Positions 43,631-54,964 of a stretch of 64,000 nt of DNA are shown piece after piece; positions within the stretch are counted from its first letter, which is position 1, and each line of letters opens with the position of its first letter. The translations under genes and the position numbers were made by a program. The DNA is from Amblyomma americanum (Eukaryota > Arthropoda > Arachnida > Ixodida > Ixodidae). The stretch spans positions 89,322,257 through 89,386,256 of the forward strand of contig NC_135498.1 of the NCBI RefSeq assembly GCF_052857255.1. Direction: 5' to 3'. The notes under the pieces are model-generated. The model did not search any database and had not been told where the DNA came from. It saw only the letters and a list, made by a program, of their open reading frames with translations.

Positions 43631-46600
43631 GATGTGGCAGTGGAAGTGCAGGGGTTTTCGCTCAAACGAGATAACCTGGAGCTTTACTTACAAACCTTCT
43701 CTAGCTGCGACGCCCCCGCGGTCATTGCGTTTCAGGAAACTCTGACTTCAGTCAAGCTCCGAAACTTACCGCATACGAACCTTCTACCCAGCCCCAGACC
43801 AGGGTCGCCACGCACGTATATCGCAATCTCACTGCGATAGAGCACCCATTAGAGGTAGACGACATAGACAGTCTCCTGCTGGAGCTTCTCCCTCCCACAC
43901 GTAAGTCACTTAGCCTCTTCATCCTCAATATCTATAGCCCCCCAAAAGGTCCTCCTGCCCCTCTTCTTGCGGCTTTCCGCAAGACGCTCTCGATCAGTTC
44001 GAACAACTCTCTGTTGGTAGTGGGCGACTTTAACGCCAATCACATCAGTTGGGGGTACCGCAAGAACTGTCGCAAAGGCACCTCCCTGTGGTCATTCATT
44101 CAGAACAAAGGCCTCTCCCTTTTGAATGACACCACGATCCCCACCCGTATTGGTTCCAGTGTCCAGCACAACACCAGCCCAGACCTCACAATTAGCAAAC
44201 ACATTCGCGACAGCAGATGGATCAACACGACACACTCCTTTGGCAGCGACCATTATATCATTTCCACAGAGGTCAATATCTCTTCCATTACCTCGCAAAA
44301 ACGACAACGCCTACAGGTGGTCGATTGGGACAAATTCCGCCAACTTCGGCACCTAACCCCGAACACCATCACGGACCTCTCTGAATGGACCGCCAGTCTC
44401 AACCGCGATGTCGCCCGCGCAACCTCCACCATTCCCGAACCTGAGGACACGTCGGCTGCTGAGAGCCGGCTCATCCACATGTGGGAAGCACATGCCAGCC
44501 TGCAAAGGCGCTGGCTCAATCAAAAGCACAATCGGCCCCTCAAACACCGTATCGCTCATCTCGCACGCGAGATTGAAACACATGAACGCGACCTGGCCCA
44601 TCAACAATGGGGACAGGTCTGCGAACGCATGAGTGGCAATCTCCTGGACCCGGGTCACACGAAGGAAACCCAACGCAAGCATGTCACACGCATCTTGCAA
44701 CAGCTCCCCCTCACAGACGATGCACTCTTCCAAGCCCTCAAAGATTGATATCTCAACACCAACCCTCCCACCCTCCTCTCCCGTACCCGGGAGACCCCAA
44801 CCCGGAACTCGACGCGGACATCTCTCCGGCGAAGGTTCTGGCGGCCATGCACAAACTTCGGACCACGACCGCCCCCGACGCTGACAGAGTCACCAACAAG
44901 GCGCTCCGCAATCTCGACGGCCAGTCCGTGGAGGCTGTTGCAGACTTGTTCAATCACTGCTGGCGAACGGGAACCCTCCCTTCGCAGTGGACTCATGCCC
45001 GCATAACTTTCAACCCGAGCCAGGAAAGCCTCTTGAGATAAGGAATCGCCGTCCCATTTTCCTTACGTCTTGCATCGGCAAGCTCTTTGAGCACGTCGTC
45101 CTTGGTCGCCTCCAGGAAGACATGGACGACAACCTCCTCTTCCCCCCAACGATGGTTGGTTTCCATCACCACCTCTCCACCCAAGATATATCATGCTTCA
45201 GTTCTCAGAAGACGTCGTCCACCCCTGAAACACGAGGCCCACGCGCGTGGTCCTGGCCCTGGATCTAAAACAGGCATTCGACAATGTACATCATTCGGCC
45301 ATCTTGGACTCCCCGTCGTCCATACACGTTGGCACTCGTACCCATCAGTAAATCTCAGCCTTCCTCCGCCACCGCACAGCTGAAATCACTTTTGGCTAAC
45401 TCTCCTCCCCGGTTTTCACCCTCGGTAGCCGAGGTACCCCTCAGGGATCGGTACTCTCCCCGCTTCTATTTAATATAACTTTCATCCCCATGGCAAAGGC
45501 TCTTTCAGCCATTCCCGCCCTCTCGCACTCTTTATATGCCGACGACATCACCCTGTGGACTTCCGCGGATGATGTCGGCACCATTGAAGAGACACTACAA
45601 GCGGGGGCAGATGTGGTGACCTCCTATACCCATCAGGTCGGCCTTGCATTCTCTCCTACAAAATCGGAACTTCTGGTCCTTCGCCCCCCTCGGGGAAGAC
45701 TGGACAAAACTCCCCCACCTGGAATCGATGTCACCATTGATGCCACCCGTATACCAGAGGTAGACAAAGTTCGCATCCTGGGGATGGTTCTCCAGATCAA
45801 AGGCAAGAACACTGCCACAATCACCAATCTCACTGCTACCGTTCAACAAACCGTTCGCCTCATCAGACAAATCGCTAACAAACACCGAGGCATGCGGGAA
45901 CACGACCTCCGCCGCCTGATCCAGGCTTTCGTCCTTAGCCGGGTAGTATACTCCCTGCCCTATCTCTTCCTCTCCCGAGTAGAGGAGAACAAAGTCAACT
46001 GCCTCATCCGTCAGGCGTACAAGACGGCCCTCAACCTCCCCCAGCACACGTCGAATGAATGCCTTCTTAAGATGGGTGTACACAAGACCCTCGCCGAGCT
46101 CACCGAGGCCCATCGATCGGCCCAACTTGATCGGCTCTCCTCCACCCTAGCCGGCCGTCACATTCTTGACGCCATTGGCCTACACCCCCTGGCTATTATA
46201 CACACACCTTCTCCACCCCCCCCCACCGCACACGGGACCTCATCACCATTCACCCCCTCGCCAAAAACATGTATCCCGAGCATCACGCGGCTCGTCGTGC
46301 TGCTCGGGCTGCAGCCCTACACCAACCTATGGCGCACAGCCGGAGAGCGTCCACGTCGACGCAGCCTCTTACACCTCCTCTTCCGACTTTGCCCTGGTGG
46401 TAGTGTCCAATTCGTACACCCCTATTACGGCAGGCACTGTCATTGCCTCCACTCCTGCGGAAGCGGAGGAGGCAGCCGTAGCCTTAGCCATCGTTACTAC
46501 ATTGGCGACCCACATTTTCAGCGACTCAAAGACCGCGGTCCGTAACTTTGCGAAAGGCCGCATCTCCGAACCCGCTTTCCGGCTTCTAAGCCGGTCTCTC

Positions 46601-47140
46601 GCCCCTACCCGACCTATTCAGCTTCTCTGGGTCCCGGCCCAGGCCGGCCACCCAGGTAACGAGGCGGCTCATTCTTTAGCTCGAGGTTTCGTCAGCCGAG
46701 CAGGAGCCGCCGACGCCTGGGGAAACGCTCGAGATCGAATGGTCGCGTATCACGAGATCACTCTACACTACCGTGAGGAACGGCTAACGTATCCCCCTCC
46801 GCACAAGTCTCTCACTAAATTGCAGCAGGTGACGTGGCGACAGCTACAATCCCGCCCCTTCCTCTCCCCTGCCCACTTAGCCCTGGTTCACCCGGGACTG
46901 TTCACGCCAGTATGCACCCTCTGCGGCGCTCCGAAAGCGGATTTTGCACACATTCTTTATTCTTGCTCAGCGCTCCTTCCACCAGCCGATTGACAACTCA
47001 CAGACCTCGAGCGATGGGAGGCTGCAGTGTCCAGTTCTGACCCGGCTGCCCAACGGCAGCTAGTGGACTGGGCTTTGGAAGTCGCTGAGAAGCATCACCT
47101 TCCGGCCACGACACGCATCCAAGAGCAATCCCATCACTAG
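43603..47140 (+). pseudogene. LINE B ORF2: endonuclease-RT-RNase H polyprotein
   Basis: MAATPQRIKMWQWKCRGF (43603) opens the AP-type endonuclease; the usual Asn of QWNCRG is Lys. IAFQETL, VVGDFNANHISWGY (44014 on) and FGSDHYIIS complete its motifs across one frameshift. RT begins ELDADISPAKVLAAMHKLR (about 44805). It continues ALDLKQAFDNVHHSA (45255), GTPQGSVLSPLLFN (about 45436) and YADD at 45535-45546. Frameshifts lie near 44750, 45010, 45240 and 46290. RNase H shows HVDAASYTSSSDFALV, AEEAAVALAI, FSDSKTAVRNF and GNEAAHSLARG, where the usual final Asp is His. The end has CTLCGAPKADFAHILYSC, the CX2CX8HX4C variant. It overlaps the end of ORF1 by 28 bp. Confidence 0.9.
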
Positions 47141-47195
47141 GATGTAACAATTAAGGCTTGCTCTACTTTATAAAGTTTTTCACCACCACCACCCG

Positions 47196-47521
47196 AAATG
47201 GAACCGCCACACCGTCACCGCGCTGCACCGTATGGATTGTAGCCGGGTAGAAAGAGGCGAATAGAACCGCACGGTACGGATTGTAACAGCGGCGCGACCA
47301 TTCATTACGTGTCCTGTTTCCACTTCTTACGAACAAACAATGTTCACAAAGCACAGTTATTGAGAGATCATAGGGCTATTTAGTTTATCTCGCTCCACCT
47401 GTGCATGACGTTCATGGATGTCTACAGATCCCAATTATCTCATACGTTTAATAATATTCATCAGTACGAAAACAGACAGCACATCCGGCGTGAAGAGGGC
47501 ACCGTGTCACACAATAAAAAA
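47196..47521. other. Short unannotated stretch
   Basis: A small local duplication (CACCGTATGGATTGTA at 47226 and CACGGTACGGATTGTA at 47269) is visible. Nothing else was recognised. Confidence 0.4.
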
Positions 47522-47748
47522 GGTTTAGGTTTAAGGGGTTTAACGTCCCAAAGAGATACAGGCAATGATGGACGCCGTAGTGAAGGGCTCCGGAAACCAA
47601 CTGGGGTTCTTTAACATGCACTGACCTCGCACAGTACCTGGGCCTCTAGAATTTCGCCTCCATCGGAATTCGACCGCTCCAGCCGGGATTCAACCGGCGT
47701 CTTTCGGGTCAGCAGCGGAGCATCGTAACAACTGAGCTACCGCGGCGG
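47522..47748 (-). mobile_element. Ruka-type SINE
   Basis: Tail first on the plus strand: GGGGTTTAACGTCCC, GACGCCGTAGTGAAGGGCTC, CTGGGGTTCTTTAACATGCA, CTGACCTCGCACAGTACCTG, GCCTCTAGAATTTCGCCTCC, CGGGATTCAACCGGCG (B box complement) and CAACTGAGCTACCGCGGCGG (A box complement). It is full length and only mildly diverged from the 56725 copy. Confidence 0.9.
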
Positions 47749-48171
47749 CTAAATGAAAAAATGGGCGTGCCCTGTTATTCAAGAGATACTGTTCATTAGG
47801 AGACAGAGGAAGATAACAGCCAAATTGGGAGGTCAGGTCAGAACCCTGAGAGAAAGGGGATTGTTGCTCTTCGCACAGCACATCTTGGACATAATGAGCC
47901 AGGAGTGTCCGTAGACACTATTTGGTCCACGATGGCGGTGCGAGCCAGCTATCTTGGTTCTCACAACGTGTGTCTTAGTATGGATTCTAGAGTGCTTTTT
48001 GGCGGTTTGAAGCTGTGGGCGCTCCGAAAAGGTGTGCTTGTTTTAACGCAATAGAGTTAAAAACCCCGTTATCCAGAAAATTCGGCATTGGCGTTGTCAA
48101 CGTTGTGACCAAAAAATCACGATCATGACTCTTTCAGGTGGTGCCGCGAGGGCAACCTAAGAGGAAGGTGG
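47749..48171. other. Unannotated stretch, nothing recognised
   Basis: No repeat or coding motif was recognised. Confidence 0.4.
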
Positions 48172-48345
48172 GACATCTAGGTGACGTGTCCTTGCAGTGT
48201 CATCACAATTTGAAAAGCCGGATTATGAGCAAACTGCCCACCGTGGCAGGTGGAAGTTGATTGGTCGCTCGGGAAGAGCAAACCTGGGTCGCACAAGGCC
48301 CACCACTGGAAGCACCTCCCATCGCAGGGCAGTGGTGCATCCCTT
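48172..48345 (-). mobile_element. Family-2 tRNA-like SINE, copy f
   Basis: On the plus strand it reads GCAGTGTCATCACAATTTG, TTATGAGCAAACTGCCCACC, GGCAGGTGGAAGTTGATTGG, TCGCTCGGGAAGAGCAAACC, GGTCGCACAAGGCCCACC and CTCCCATCGCAGGGCAGTGG. This is the reverse complement of the family-2 body and part of its head. The A-box end is lost. Confidence 0.75.
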
Positions 48346-48691
48346 TAGAGAATGACCTTTCAACATATAAGGCAATTGACCTGTCCCGCTGTCGGGTAGT
48401 AACCTTAAAAATGAGCTTAAGTGTATCCTCTCATTTTTAGGATGTGCATGGTAATGCAAGTTGACCTCCGGGGTAGACCATGACAGTGGTCTTACGTGAA
48501 CGGTGCCTGTGTGTGTTAGCTCACTGTTTAGAAAGCAAAGGTAGTAATTTTGAGGGACTCCACAGTGGCAGTACGACTCGAGCAGCCATAGCTGGCTTCC
48601 AGATATGACCATCCTTCCTCTGCAGAGGCTGCGTCCTTTAGCTTAAAGCAACGAGGGACGTTCAAGTGACAATGTGTGCCTGCGTCTGATT
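48346..48691. other. Unannotated stretch, nothing recognised
   Basis: No recognised element. Confidence 0.4.
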
Positions 48692-48775
48692 TATTAGTTT
48701 TGAGGAAATGGTCAAGTACAAGTCTCACAATGAGTGGACACATGAACTGAGCCGGGAAGGAAGAATGAAAGCGGC
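48692..48775 (-). mobile_element. SINE-1 tail fragment
   Basis: TTAGTTTTGAGGAAATGG, GAGTGGACACATGAACTGAG and CCGGGAAGGAAG resemble the reverse-complemented SINE-1 tail with small deletions. Confidence 0.5.
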
Positions 48776-48839
48776 AGCCCACGTTGTAGAACGCTATGAA
48801 TAAGATATGTAAGTCTCACGTGCGCAGCACTTTTTCATC

Positions 48840-49440
48840 GCGCCGCCATGGTGGCTCAGTGGTTATGCTGCTCGGCTGCAGATCAGAAAGACGCGGTTTC
48901 GAATATGGTTATGAATTCCCTTTGCCGGGATCCAGACGGAGCGCGTTTCTAAACTGTTGCGCATCGCTTGACTGTCGCGTCTCTAGAAACTTATCTGTAC
49001 GACCCCGTTCTTTCTATTCAATAACAGCGTTCTCACCGCGACTGAACTCCCCTTGCCGGTGCATAAGGTCTCTACATTGGGCTTGCCTGACCTACCTCGT
49101 CGGCCCGCCGCGCAGAAGGCAATCTCTCACCTCAGGCGTTGTACGACTGTTTTGCCATCGACACATGCATTCCGCTGCAAGGTATAGTGACGTCTCACCC
49201 TGTTGCTCAGGGTATCATGCTCCAATTTCCTCCTCCGCAGTTGTTCTCCCTGTCCTGGTGCGCTCAACTGCAGTCGTTGTCACGTGATCGCGGGCGTCGT
49301 GAAACCAGGCGAGCGTGCCAGGAATAGCTAGCGCTATAAAGTGGCTCGTGTGCATTACGATGTCAGTGCACGTTAAGTGACGCCAGTTGGTCTAAACTCA
49401 TCCGGAGCACACCACTACGGCTCTCATTTCCCTATTAAGG
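48840..49440 (+). mobile_element. SINE head and tail separated by about 385 bp
   Basis: The head at 48842-48905 reads GCCATGGTGGCTCAGTGG (A box) and CGCGGTTTCGAATATGG (B box region). The body and tail resume at about 49345: GTGTGCATTACGATGTCAG, TGCACGTTAAGTGACGCC, AGTTGGTCTAAACTCATCCG and AGCACACCACTACGG. The block between (about 48936-49320) is not SINE-like and contains an unassigned frame. Confidence 0.65.
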
Positions 49441-49901
49441 CGAAAGCCTTTAAATGGTTCGTCGTTTTCCATCCGTGGTATCTGTCACACGATGACGTCC
49501 TGAATGACATAATTGCTATAACCCATATACTCTCATCAAATACTAAGTAATGGGTAGTTAGTAATTAGTCATTAGTTAGTTGTTTATTTAGTCTAACTGG
49601 TAATTAGACAAACAAAACCAAAACAAAGAGTATAAAAATTCAGAACTAAACAAAAAGTTTACACATAATTAAAAAGGTTAGAATATAGAGTAAACATAAA
49701 AAATTTTAAGAATAGCTGAACACAGAAAATAAAAATAATATAAAATAAATAAACAAATACAAATAAAAACAACAGAAAAAATGCAATGCCTACAGACACC
49801 GTGCGAAAAAAGCCGAGTTCTAGAGAGTTCCATGTTTTCGCATACCTGCGCGTAAGCAGAGTTTAGTGGCCTCAGCGTTTTTCATTTTTGCACTGCTTCA
49901 T
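49441..49901. other. AT-rich low-complexity stretch
   Basis: 49545-49790 is A/T-rich, with a TAGTTAGT-type repeat and AAATAAACAAATA-type runs. No gene. Confidence 0.7.
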
Positions 49902-50190
49902 ATTCGCCGTGGTGGCTCACGTGATTAAAGGTGGCTCGCCTACTGAGCCGGAGTACTCGGGTAGAACCCGGCAGCGGCGGCTACGTTTAGACGGAGGTGA
50001 AACGCAACAGCTGCCCGTGTGCTGTGCTCAGTGTATGTTATATTCCAAGGTGGTCGAAATTACTCCGAAGCCCTCTACTACGATACCTCTTTCCCTCTTT
50101 CTCATTTTACTCACTCTATCACATTCCTCATGGCGGCTCTGGGATGTGACAGTTAGTGCGTCATTTCCTTTCCGCAAAACAACTAATTTC
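49902..50190 (+). mobile_element. SINE-1, diverged
   Basis: CGCCGTGGTGGCTCACGTG (head), GGTAGAACCCGGCAGCGGCG (B box region), GCCCGTGTGCTGTGCTCAG, AAGGTGGTCGAAATTACTCC and AGCCCTCTACTACGATACC are in the expected order. Confidence 0.75.
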
Positions 50191-50835
50191 CAAAAAAAAA
50201 ACCTGTATGCTGGCAGATATAACTATTTCTAGGCCGGGATTGGTCGCCTTGTTACCTAGCGCTCTAAAATATACAGGAATGTGAACAGGCAGTAATGTGC
50301 CGGGGATATTGTCCCAGGCCCATTCTTGCATTAGATCCTCGCACGTGCCAAAAATTTCACATCTATGAGACAAGCACCAAAATGCAAAAAGCGAATATTT
50401 TGGTCACTAAACGATAACATTAACACTCGAAAATATTAATAGAATACCTAGTGACAAAGTGCTACACTAATTAGGCTTCTTTTCAGCTCAATTTTGCTTG
50501 TTTTTCCTTTCCTGTTTCGAGTAATTGACGCAACGACCCCATTATATGACTCCGCTGTGCCAGTAGACGCGGCTGACTAAAATTATTAGAGAGAATGTAC
50601 CAAATAAGGAAAATAGTGAACTTAAGCTTACGGGCTTAACATATTAATCAGCGAAAGCTGATAGGCATTAACAGCCGAGAGGTCTGAACCTGAGAGACCG
50701 TTTTGACGTTTCACAGGCCACTGTTCGGTTGGGTGTCTGTAAGCTCACGTACCCATTCGGCCTTCTTCCTGTCACAAGCAAGCTTTCAACCTAAGAAGCG
50801 TATTGTATATATAACGAGAAACCGTATGACGCCAT
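50191..50835. other. Unannotated stretch, nothing recognised
   Basis: AT-rich DNA with no recognised repeat. Confidence 0.4.
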
Positions 50836-51342
50836 CCGCAGCGGTGTACGACTAACGATTGCAACACAATTTTACTATGGAGATTAGTTTTGAGTAAAGG
50901 AAATGGCGCACTAACTCTCTTCCATCTCGGTTGGTACCTCAACCGCGCCTGATGACACCAACCTCAAGGGTGTACGACGAACGGTTGAGTCACATTCATA
51001 CAATGAAAATTGCTTTTGAAGAAAGGAAATTGCGCACTAACTCTCTTGCTTCTTGGCGGACACGTCAAAGACGCCTTAAGGAAAAAAGCGTTAGAGAGAA
51101 AAAAGCAATAGAGCGTTTTCACCTCGATGCAGGTTGAAAACTGAGCAATGAAACGGAGACGCGCCTCCGAACTCTCAATCCACAAATGTCCGAGTGAAAC
51201 ACTGGGACACTCGGTTCGAATACCTGTCGCGTGCTAACCTACAAGGTAATAATCGTATGGAATTCTCAACGAGAATCCGTATAACACCCCGCGAAACGGT
51301 GTACGGGAACGGTTGTGTCAAAATTTTAATAATAATAAAAAT

Positions 51343-51636
51343 AATTGGTTTTTGAGGAAAGGAAACGGCGCAGTATCTGTCTCATATCGTTGGACACATG
51401 AACCGCGCCGTGAGGGAAGAGGGAAAGGAGGGAGCGAAAGAAGAAAGAGGTGCCGTAGTGGAGGTTTCCAGGACAATTTCGACCTCCTGGGGATGTTTAA
51501 CGTGCACTGACATCGCACAGCACAGAGACGCCGTAGCGTTTTTCCTCCATAAAAACGCAGCCGCCGCAATGGGGTTCGAGCTCGGAAACTCCGGATCAGT
51601 AGTCGAGCGCTCTAACCACTGAGCCACCGCGGAGGG
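51343..51636 (-). mobile_element. SINE-1, full length
   Basis: Tail first on the plus strand: TTGGTTTTTGAGGAAAGG, CGGCGCAGTATCTGTC, ACCGCGCCGTGAGGG, GTGCCGTAGTGGAGGTTTCC, TTCGACCTCCTGGGGATG, GTGCACTGACATCGCACAGC, GCGTTTTTCCTCCATAAAAA, GGGTTCGAGCTCGG (B-box strand) and CTAACCACTGAGCCACCGCG (A-box complement). This is a complete tRNA-head, body and long-tail SINE of about 295 bp. Confidence 0.92.
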
Positions 51637-51667
51637 TCACAATTTTAACAATATTAATGGGTTAATA

Positions 51668-51968
51668 ATTGGTTTTGGGAGAAAGGAAATGGCGCAGTAT
51701 CTGTCTCATATATCGTTGTACACCTGAACCGCGCCGTAAGGGAAGGGATAAACGATTGAGTGAAAGAAGAAAGGAAGAAAGAAGTGCCGTAGTGGAGGGC
51801 TCCGGAATAATTTCGACCACCTGGGGATCTTTAACGTGCACTAATATCGCACAGCACATGGGCGCCTTAGCGTTTCGCCTCCATAAAAATGCAGCCGCGG
51901 CGGTCGTGTTCGAACCCGGGAACTCCGGATCAGTAGTCGAGCGCCCTAACCACTGACCCACCGCGGCG
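51668..51968 (-). mobile_element. SINE-1, full length
   Basis: Same order as the 51343 copy, with TGCCGTAGTGGAGGGCTCCG, GACCACCTGGGGATCTTTAA, GGGCGCCTTAGCGTTTCGCC, GTGTTCGAACCCGGGAACTC and CTAACCACTGACCCACCGCG. It is one of the best-preserved copies and useful as a local reference for the family. Confidence 0.93.
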
Positions 51969-52215
51969 GGTACACTTTTAACTCCAAAATTAGTTTTTAG
52001 GCAAGGAAATTACCCACCAACTCTCGCATCTCATTGGGCACATCAGCCGTGCTTTAGGAACAGGTAAATAGTGGCAGGCACACAATTGAAGGTACACATG
52101 TCGTCGGTTCGAATAACTATCGCAAGCTAGCCTCCAACTTGACTAGAATATATAAGCTATATGCAATCAGAAATAGTAGGAGTCCACTGGAACGCTGTAC
52201 GACGAACGGTTGCTC

Positions 52216-53257
52216 ACATTTTTGGTACTAATGTAGCCGGCAATACTGGCGAAGCATTGAGGTCAGCCGGCGGAGGATATGTAACACGGACAAACTTTAT
52301 GCGATGGTCTAAATGAGGCGCTCAGCTTGATGTGTGCGTCTTATTGCCGCATGATGATATCACACCCTTTCGCTGGAATTTTATGCACCGTGTGTGAGTA
52401 CAGCAACAAATACACTACCACATACACAACTGTACACGCCACTGACTTTGTTGTAATCGGGCTATTAAGGCATTCGCCTTAAAATTCGGGAAGGCCGACA
52501 CACGGGAGCTGTGGCCAGGCCTACAAGGTAGGTAGGAAAAAAAATTTTCGGTGGCCCACGTGAAAATTGGGTCGGAATCTTCGAAAAGACACGGAGCCGA
52601 TGTGGAGTGCGTCCGTCCACATGCGAACGCCCAACGCGTCCCCTGCTTGAAGCAAATCAGTGTAGTTTCCAGTCAAGCATTATTTTCCGTTTTGATCACA
52701 TTGCTTGTGTAAGTCTCAACCCTCCGCTCGATTTGAGGACGGGAAAGGCGCATGACCGGTTCACTTTGCTGGTGAACACCACAACAGCGCCGCTAGATTA
52801 AAACATGAACACTTACAGAAAACAACCTTTCAGTCGGCGTTCGTTTTTCTCTGACGGCGCGAGTGAGGTGTCCAGCTGCAAAGCGAGCCAGTTATGTTTC
52901 TAGAACCGGAGCGTCACGACATCAAATAAGGCTAGACAATGTTATTCGCAGTCTAAACAGACTCTTCGTTCTGAGGAGAGGAAAGGCGCATTCCTGGCTT
53001 TCTTTTTCGGTGGACGAACCGCGTAATGAGAAACTTAAAAAGCTGCCCGTGTAACGTAACGTTGAGCGTAATGCGTTACAGCTGCCACTCTAACCACTAA
53101 CTGGATGATTGCAAACCTATTGCAGCTTTCGCTGTAAAAATGGGGCATCCTGCCTCGTTCCGGCGTTACGTTCTCGAAGGTTAACACGCGCTCGTTTCGT
53201 TAATGTAGTGCTGAAGAAAATACGAAGTAATGACCCGTACATTTTTTTACGTCCATA
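52216..53257. other. Unannotated stretch with faint array-like units
   Basis: GAGGACGGGAAAGGCGCATG (52734) and GAGGAGAGGAAAGGCGCATT (52973) echo the GGAAAGGAAATGGCGCA element of the upstream array, 239 bp apart. Otherwise nothing was recognised. Confidence 0.4.
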
Positions 53258-53480
53258 ACCAACAAAGTGACTCAGTGGTTATGGTGCTCGGCTGCTGACC
53301 TGCTGGACTGCGGCCGCTACGGCAACTTTTCGATGGATGAGAAATACATATTAGAGACCCATGTACAGTGCGATATTAGTGCACGTAACAGAACCTCAGC
53401 TGGTCGAAATTATCCGCAGCACACCACTGCGGCGTTTCTTCCTAGCCTGAGGCGCTTTGGGACGTAATACCCTATAGACC
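53258..53480 (+). mobile_element. Ruka-type SINE
   Basis: GTGACTCAGTGGTTATGGTG (A box), GTACAGTGCGATATTAGTGC, CTCAGCTGGTCGAAATTATC, GCACACCACTGCGGCGTTTC and GCTTTGGGACGTAATACCC (tail) are in order. The B box is decayed. Confidence 0.85.
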
Positions 53481-53482
53481 AA

Positions 53483-53545
53483 ACAGCATGGGATATGACG
53501 GACGCCGTAGTGTAATTTAGACCACCCGAGTTCAGTATATGGACA
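53483..53545 (-). mobile_element. SINE fragment
   Basis: TATGACGGACGCCGTAGTG and TTTAGACCACCCGAG are reverse-complemented SINE body sequence. The fragment abuts the plus-strand SINE tail-to-tail. Confidence 0.5.
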
Positions 53546-53610
53546 CCTTTTGCGTTTAGCTTTCGAAACGAGGGCGGCAGAGCCAAGACAGAAGCGGGGT
53601 CATTCAAACC

Positions 53611-53835
53611 AGTCACTAGGAGCCCTCTGTCACAAAGGCGGGTCAACGTTAAGTTGCAATCGGTATCGTTAACAGGAATACCCAAGCGGTGCAACAATCC
53701 AGTCACTAGGAGCCTTCAACCAGCCACTAGGAGCCCTTCACCCCGTCACTAGTTGCCCTCTGCCACAAAGGCGCGTCAACGCAAAGTCGCAATCGGCGTC
53801 GTTAACAGGACTATCCAAGCGGTGAACACTCATTT
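53611..53835. repeat. Two-copy tandem repeat, 133-bp period
   Basis: CACAAAGGCGGGTCAACG and TCGTTAACAGGAATACCCAA (first copy, from 53612) recur as CACAAAGGCGCGTCAACG and TCGTTAACAGGACTATCCAA (from 53745). A shorter motif CACTAGGAGCC recurs three times inside. Confidence 0.85.
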
Positions 53836-54112
53836 GCTTGTTCCAACCTGAAGTAATGAATAGCAGGTACCGACCAAACCAGAGATAAAGAACGGACGCA
53901 ACTCTCATTCACAGCATTTCATAACCCGGTGTGCCTGGCGTGGTCCAGACGCGAAGACGCTCACTGGGTATGGCTCTGGTAGCCACAGTATAGGAAGGCT
54001 CCAAAAAAAGCATAAATCAAGAAGGCATGCATGATAGAACAAACTTCAAAACAGTGCGGAGTTGTGCAGTGCTAAGCAGGAAAAGAGATATTAGTATAAA
54101 TGAATTTTCCTC
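53836..54112. other. Short unannotated stretch
   Basis: Nothing recognised. Confidence 0.4.
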
Positions 54113-54960
54113 CTAACACACAAAGAGTACGAACGCGTTCATCTCGCAGTTCGAAGACGCCTGCAGTATGTCGACAAGTGAAGAAATCCCACTCACCATG
54201 GTACACAAGAAAAATTCGCCGGGAATCTCGGGTCCTATGGTGAAGGAAGTCCTAGAAGCTTTTGTTCCTTTCGGAGGCTTGCGGAGACGAGGGACGTCAA
54301 AGGTCCGCTTGACGACAGAGGGCGATGACGTGCGTCTGCCAGCGGCGACAGACAAATGTCGCTGGCGCTGGTTGAGGACAGAAGACTGCATGGATTCGGT
54401 GACACTGAAAGCACAAGAGGGGTGCAGTCAAAATAGCAGGAAGATGATACGTCCAAGCAGCCAAGGCGTTTGTGAGGACTTCAAACTGCCACTCCCAACC
54501 AGAGTCCGCACAGCAACGACAAGATGGCAGCCGAATGGCGTTCTTTGCACATGTTGGCAGAACTCGGGGTTTTTTTCTCTTCCCGCTGCGAACACTCCAA
54601 AAGGTTGCAGCAGTCCATCGCCCATGGCAAAGCACTGAAATTTCCCCAATGCCATTGAGCGCTAGACAATGCCAAACCTGGCAGTTGACCTCTTCGAAAA
54701 CTTACCGGACCTGGCGTTTCCTCGTGGTGGACGGCGCCCGTTATCTCGAACATCTTGAGGAGAATGCAGGGGTTGCCGCCGAAGGAGCCTCGGGTCGCCA
54801 CCAAAAAGCAACATCTGCGGCTCAGTCCAATCTGCTGTACCCAGGGGCGAAGGCTTCGGATATTCCTCGAACGCTTCGAGAAGAATGGTTGCTACTGCGA
54901 GGCACGGCGACAGTTCAGGTGCAGCGCACCGTTCCTTGCACACGTCAGCAGATTCATCCT
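54113..54960 (-). other. Region downstream of a TATA-like signal; unidentified frames on both strands
   Basis: If transcription starts near 54945 on the minus strand, this would be the transcribed part. A minus-strand ATG frame at 54113-54391 (92 codons) crosses CACCATGGTGAG-type context (54187-54199) that fits a splice donor ATG/GTGAGT. Plus-strand frames (54168-54638, 54472-55017) also exist. None shows a known domain. It could be a solo LTR or the 5' exon of an unknown gene. Confidence 0.3.
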
Positions 54961-54964
54961 GCTC

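Larger units (their letters stand above)
41650..47195 (+). mobile_element. I-group LINE B, near full length, frameshifted
   Basis: A 5' UTR (about 41650-41958), ORF1 with zinc knuckles, ORF2 (endonuclease, RT, RNase H, zinc motif) and a 3' UTR ending TTTATAAAGTTTTT plus a CAC repeat (47181-47193) are all present in order on the plus strand. Both ORFs are broken by several single-base frameshifts, so this copy is dead but largely complete. No target-site duplication could be defined. Confidence 0.9.
50836..52215. repeat. Diverged tandem array with a GTGTACGACGAACGGTT core
   Basis: Cores occur at 50845 (TGTACGACTAACGATT), 50971 (TGTACGACGAACGGTT), 51301 (TGTACGGGAACGGTT) and 52197 (TGTACGACGAACGGTT). 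Each is preceded by a TATGACACC-like motif. Most are followed by (A)CACAATTTT and a TTAGTTTTGAGGAAAGGAAA segment. Two full SINEs lie within the array. Unit length is near 125 bp where uninterrupted. Confidence 0.65.

Noticed and set aside
50836..52215. CRISPR-like array of spaced repeats
   Set aside because: Units are diverged, spacing is irregular, SINEs interrupt it, and the genome is eukaryotic.
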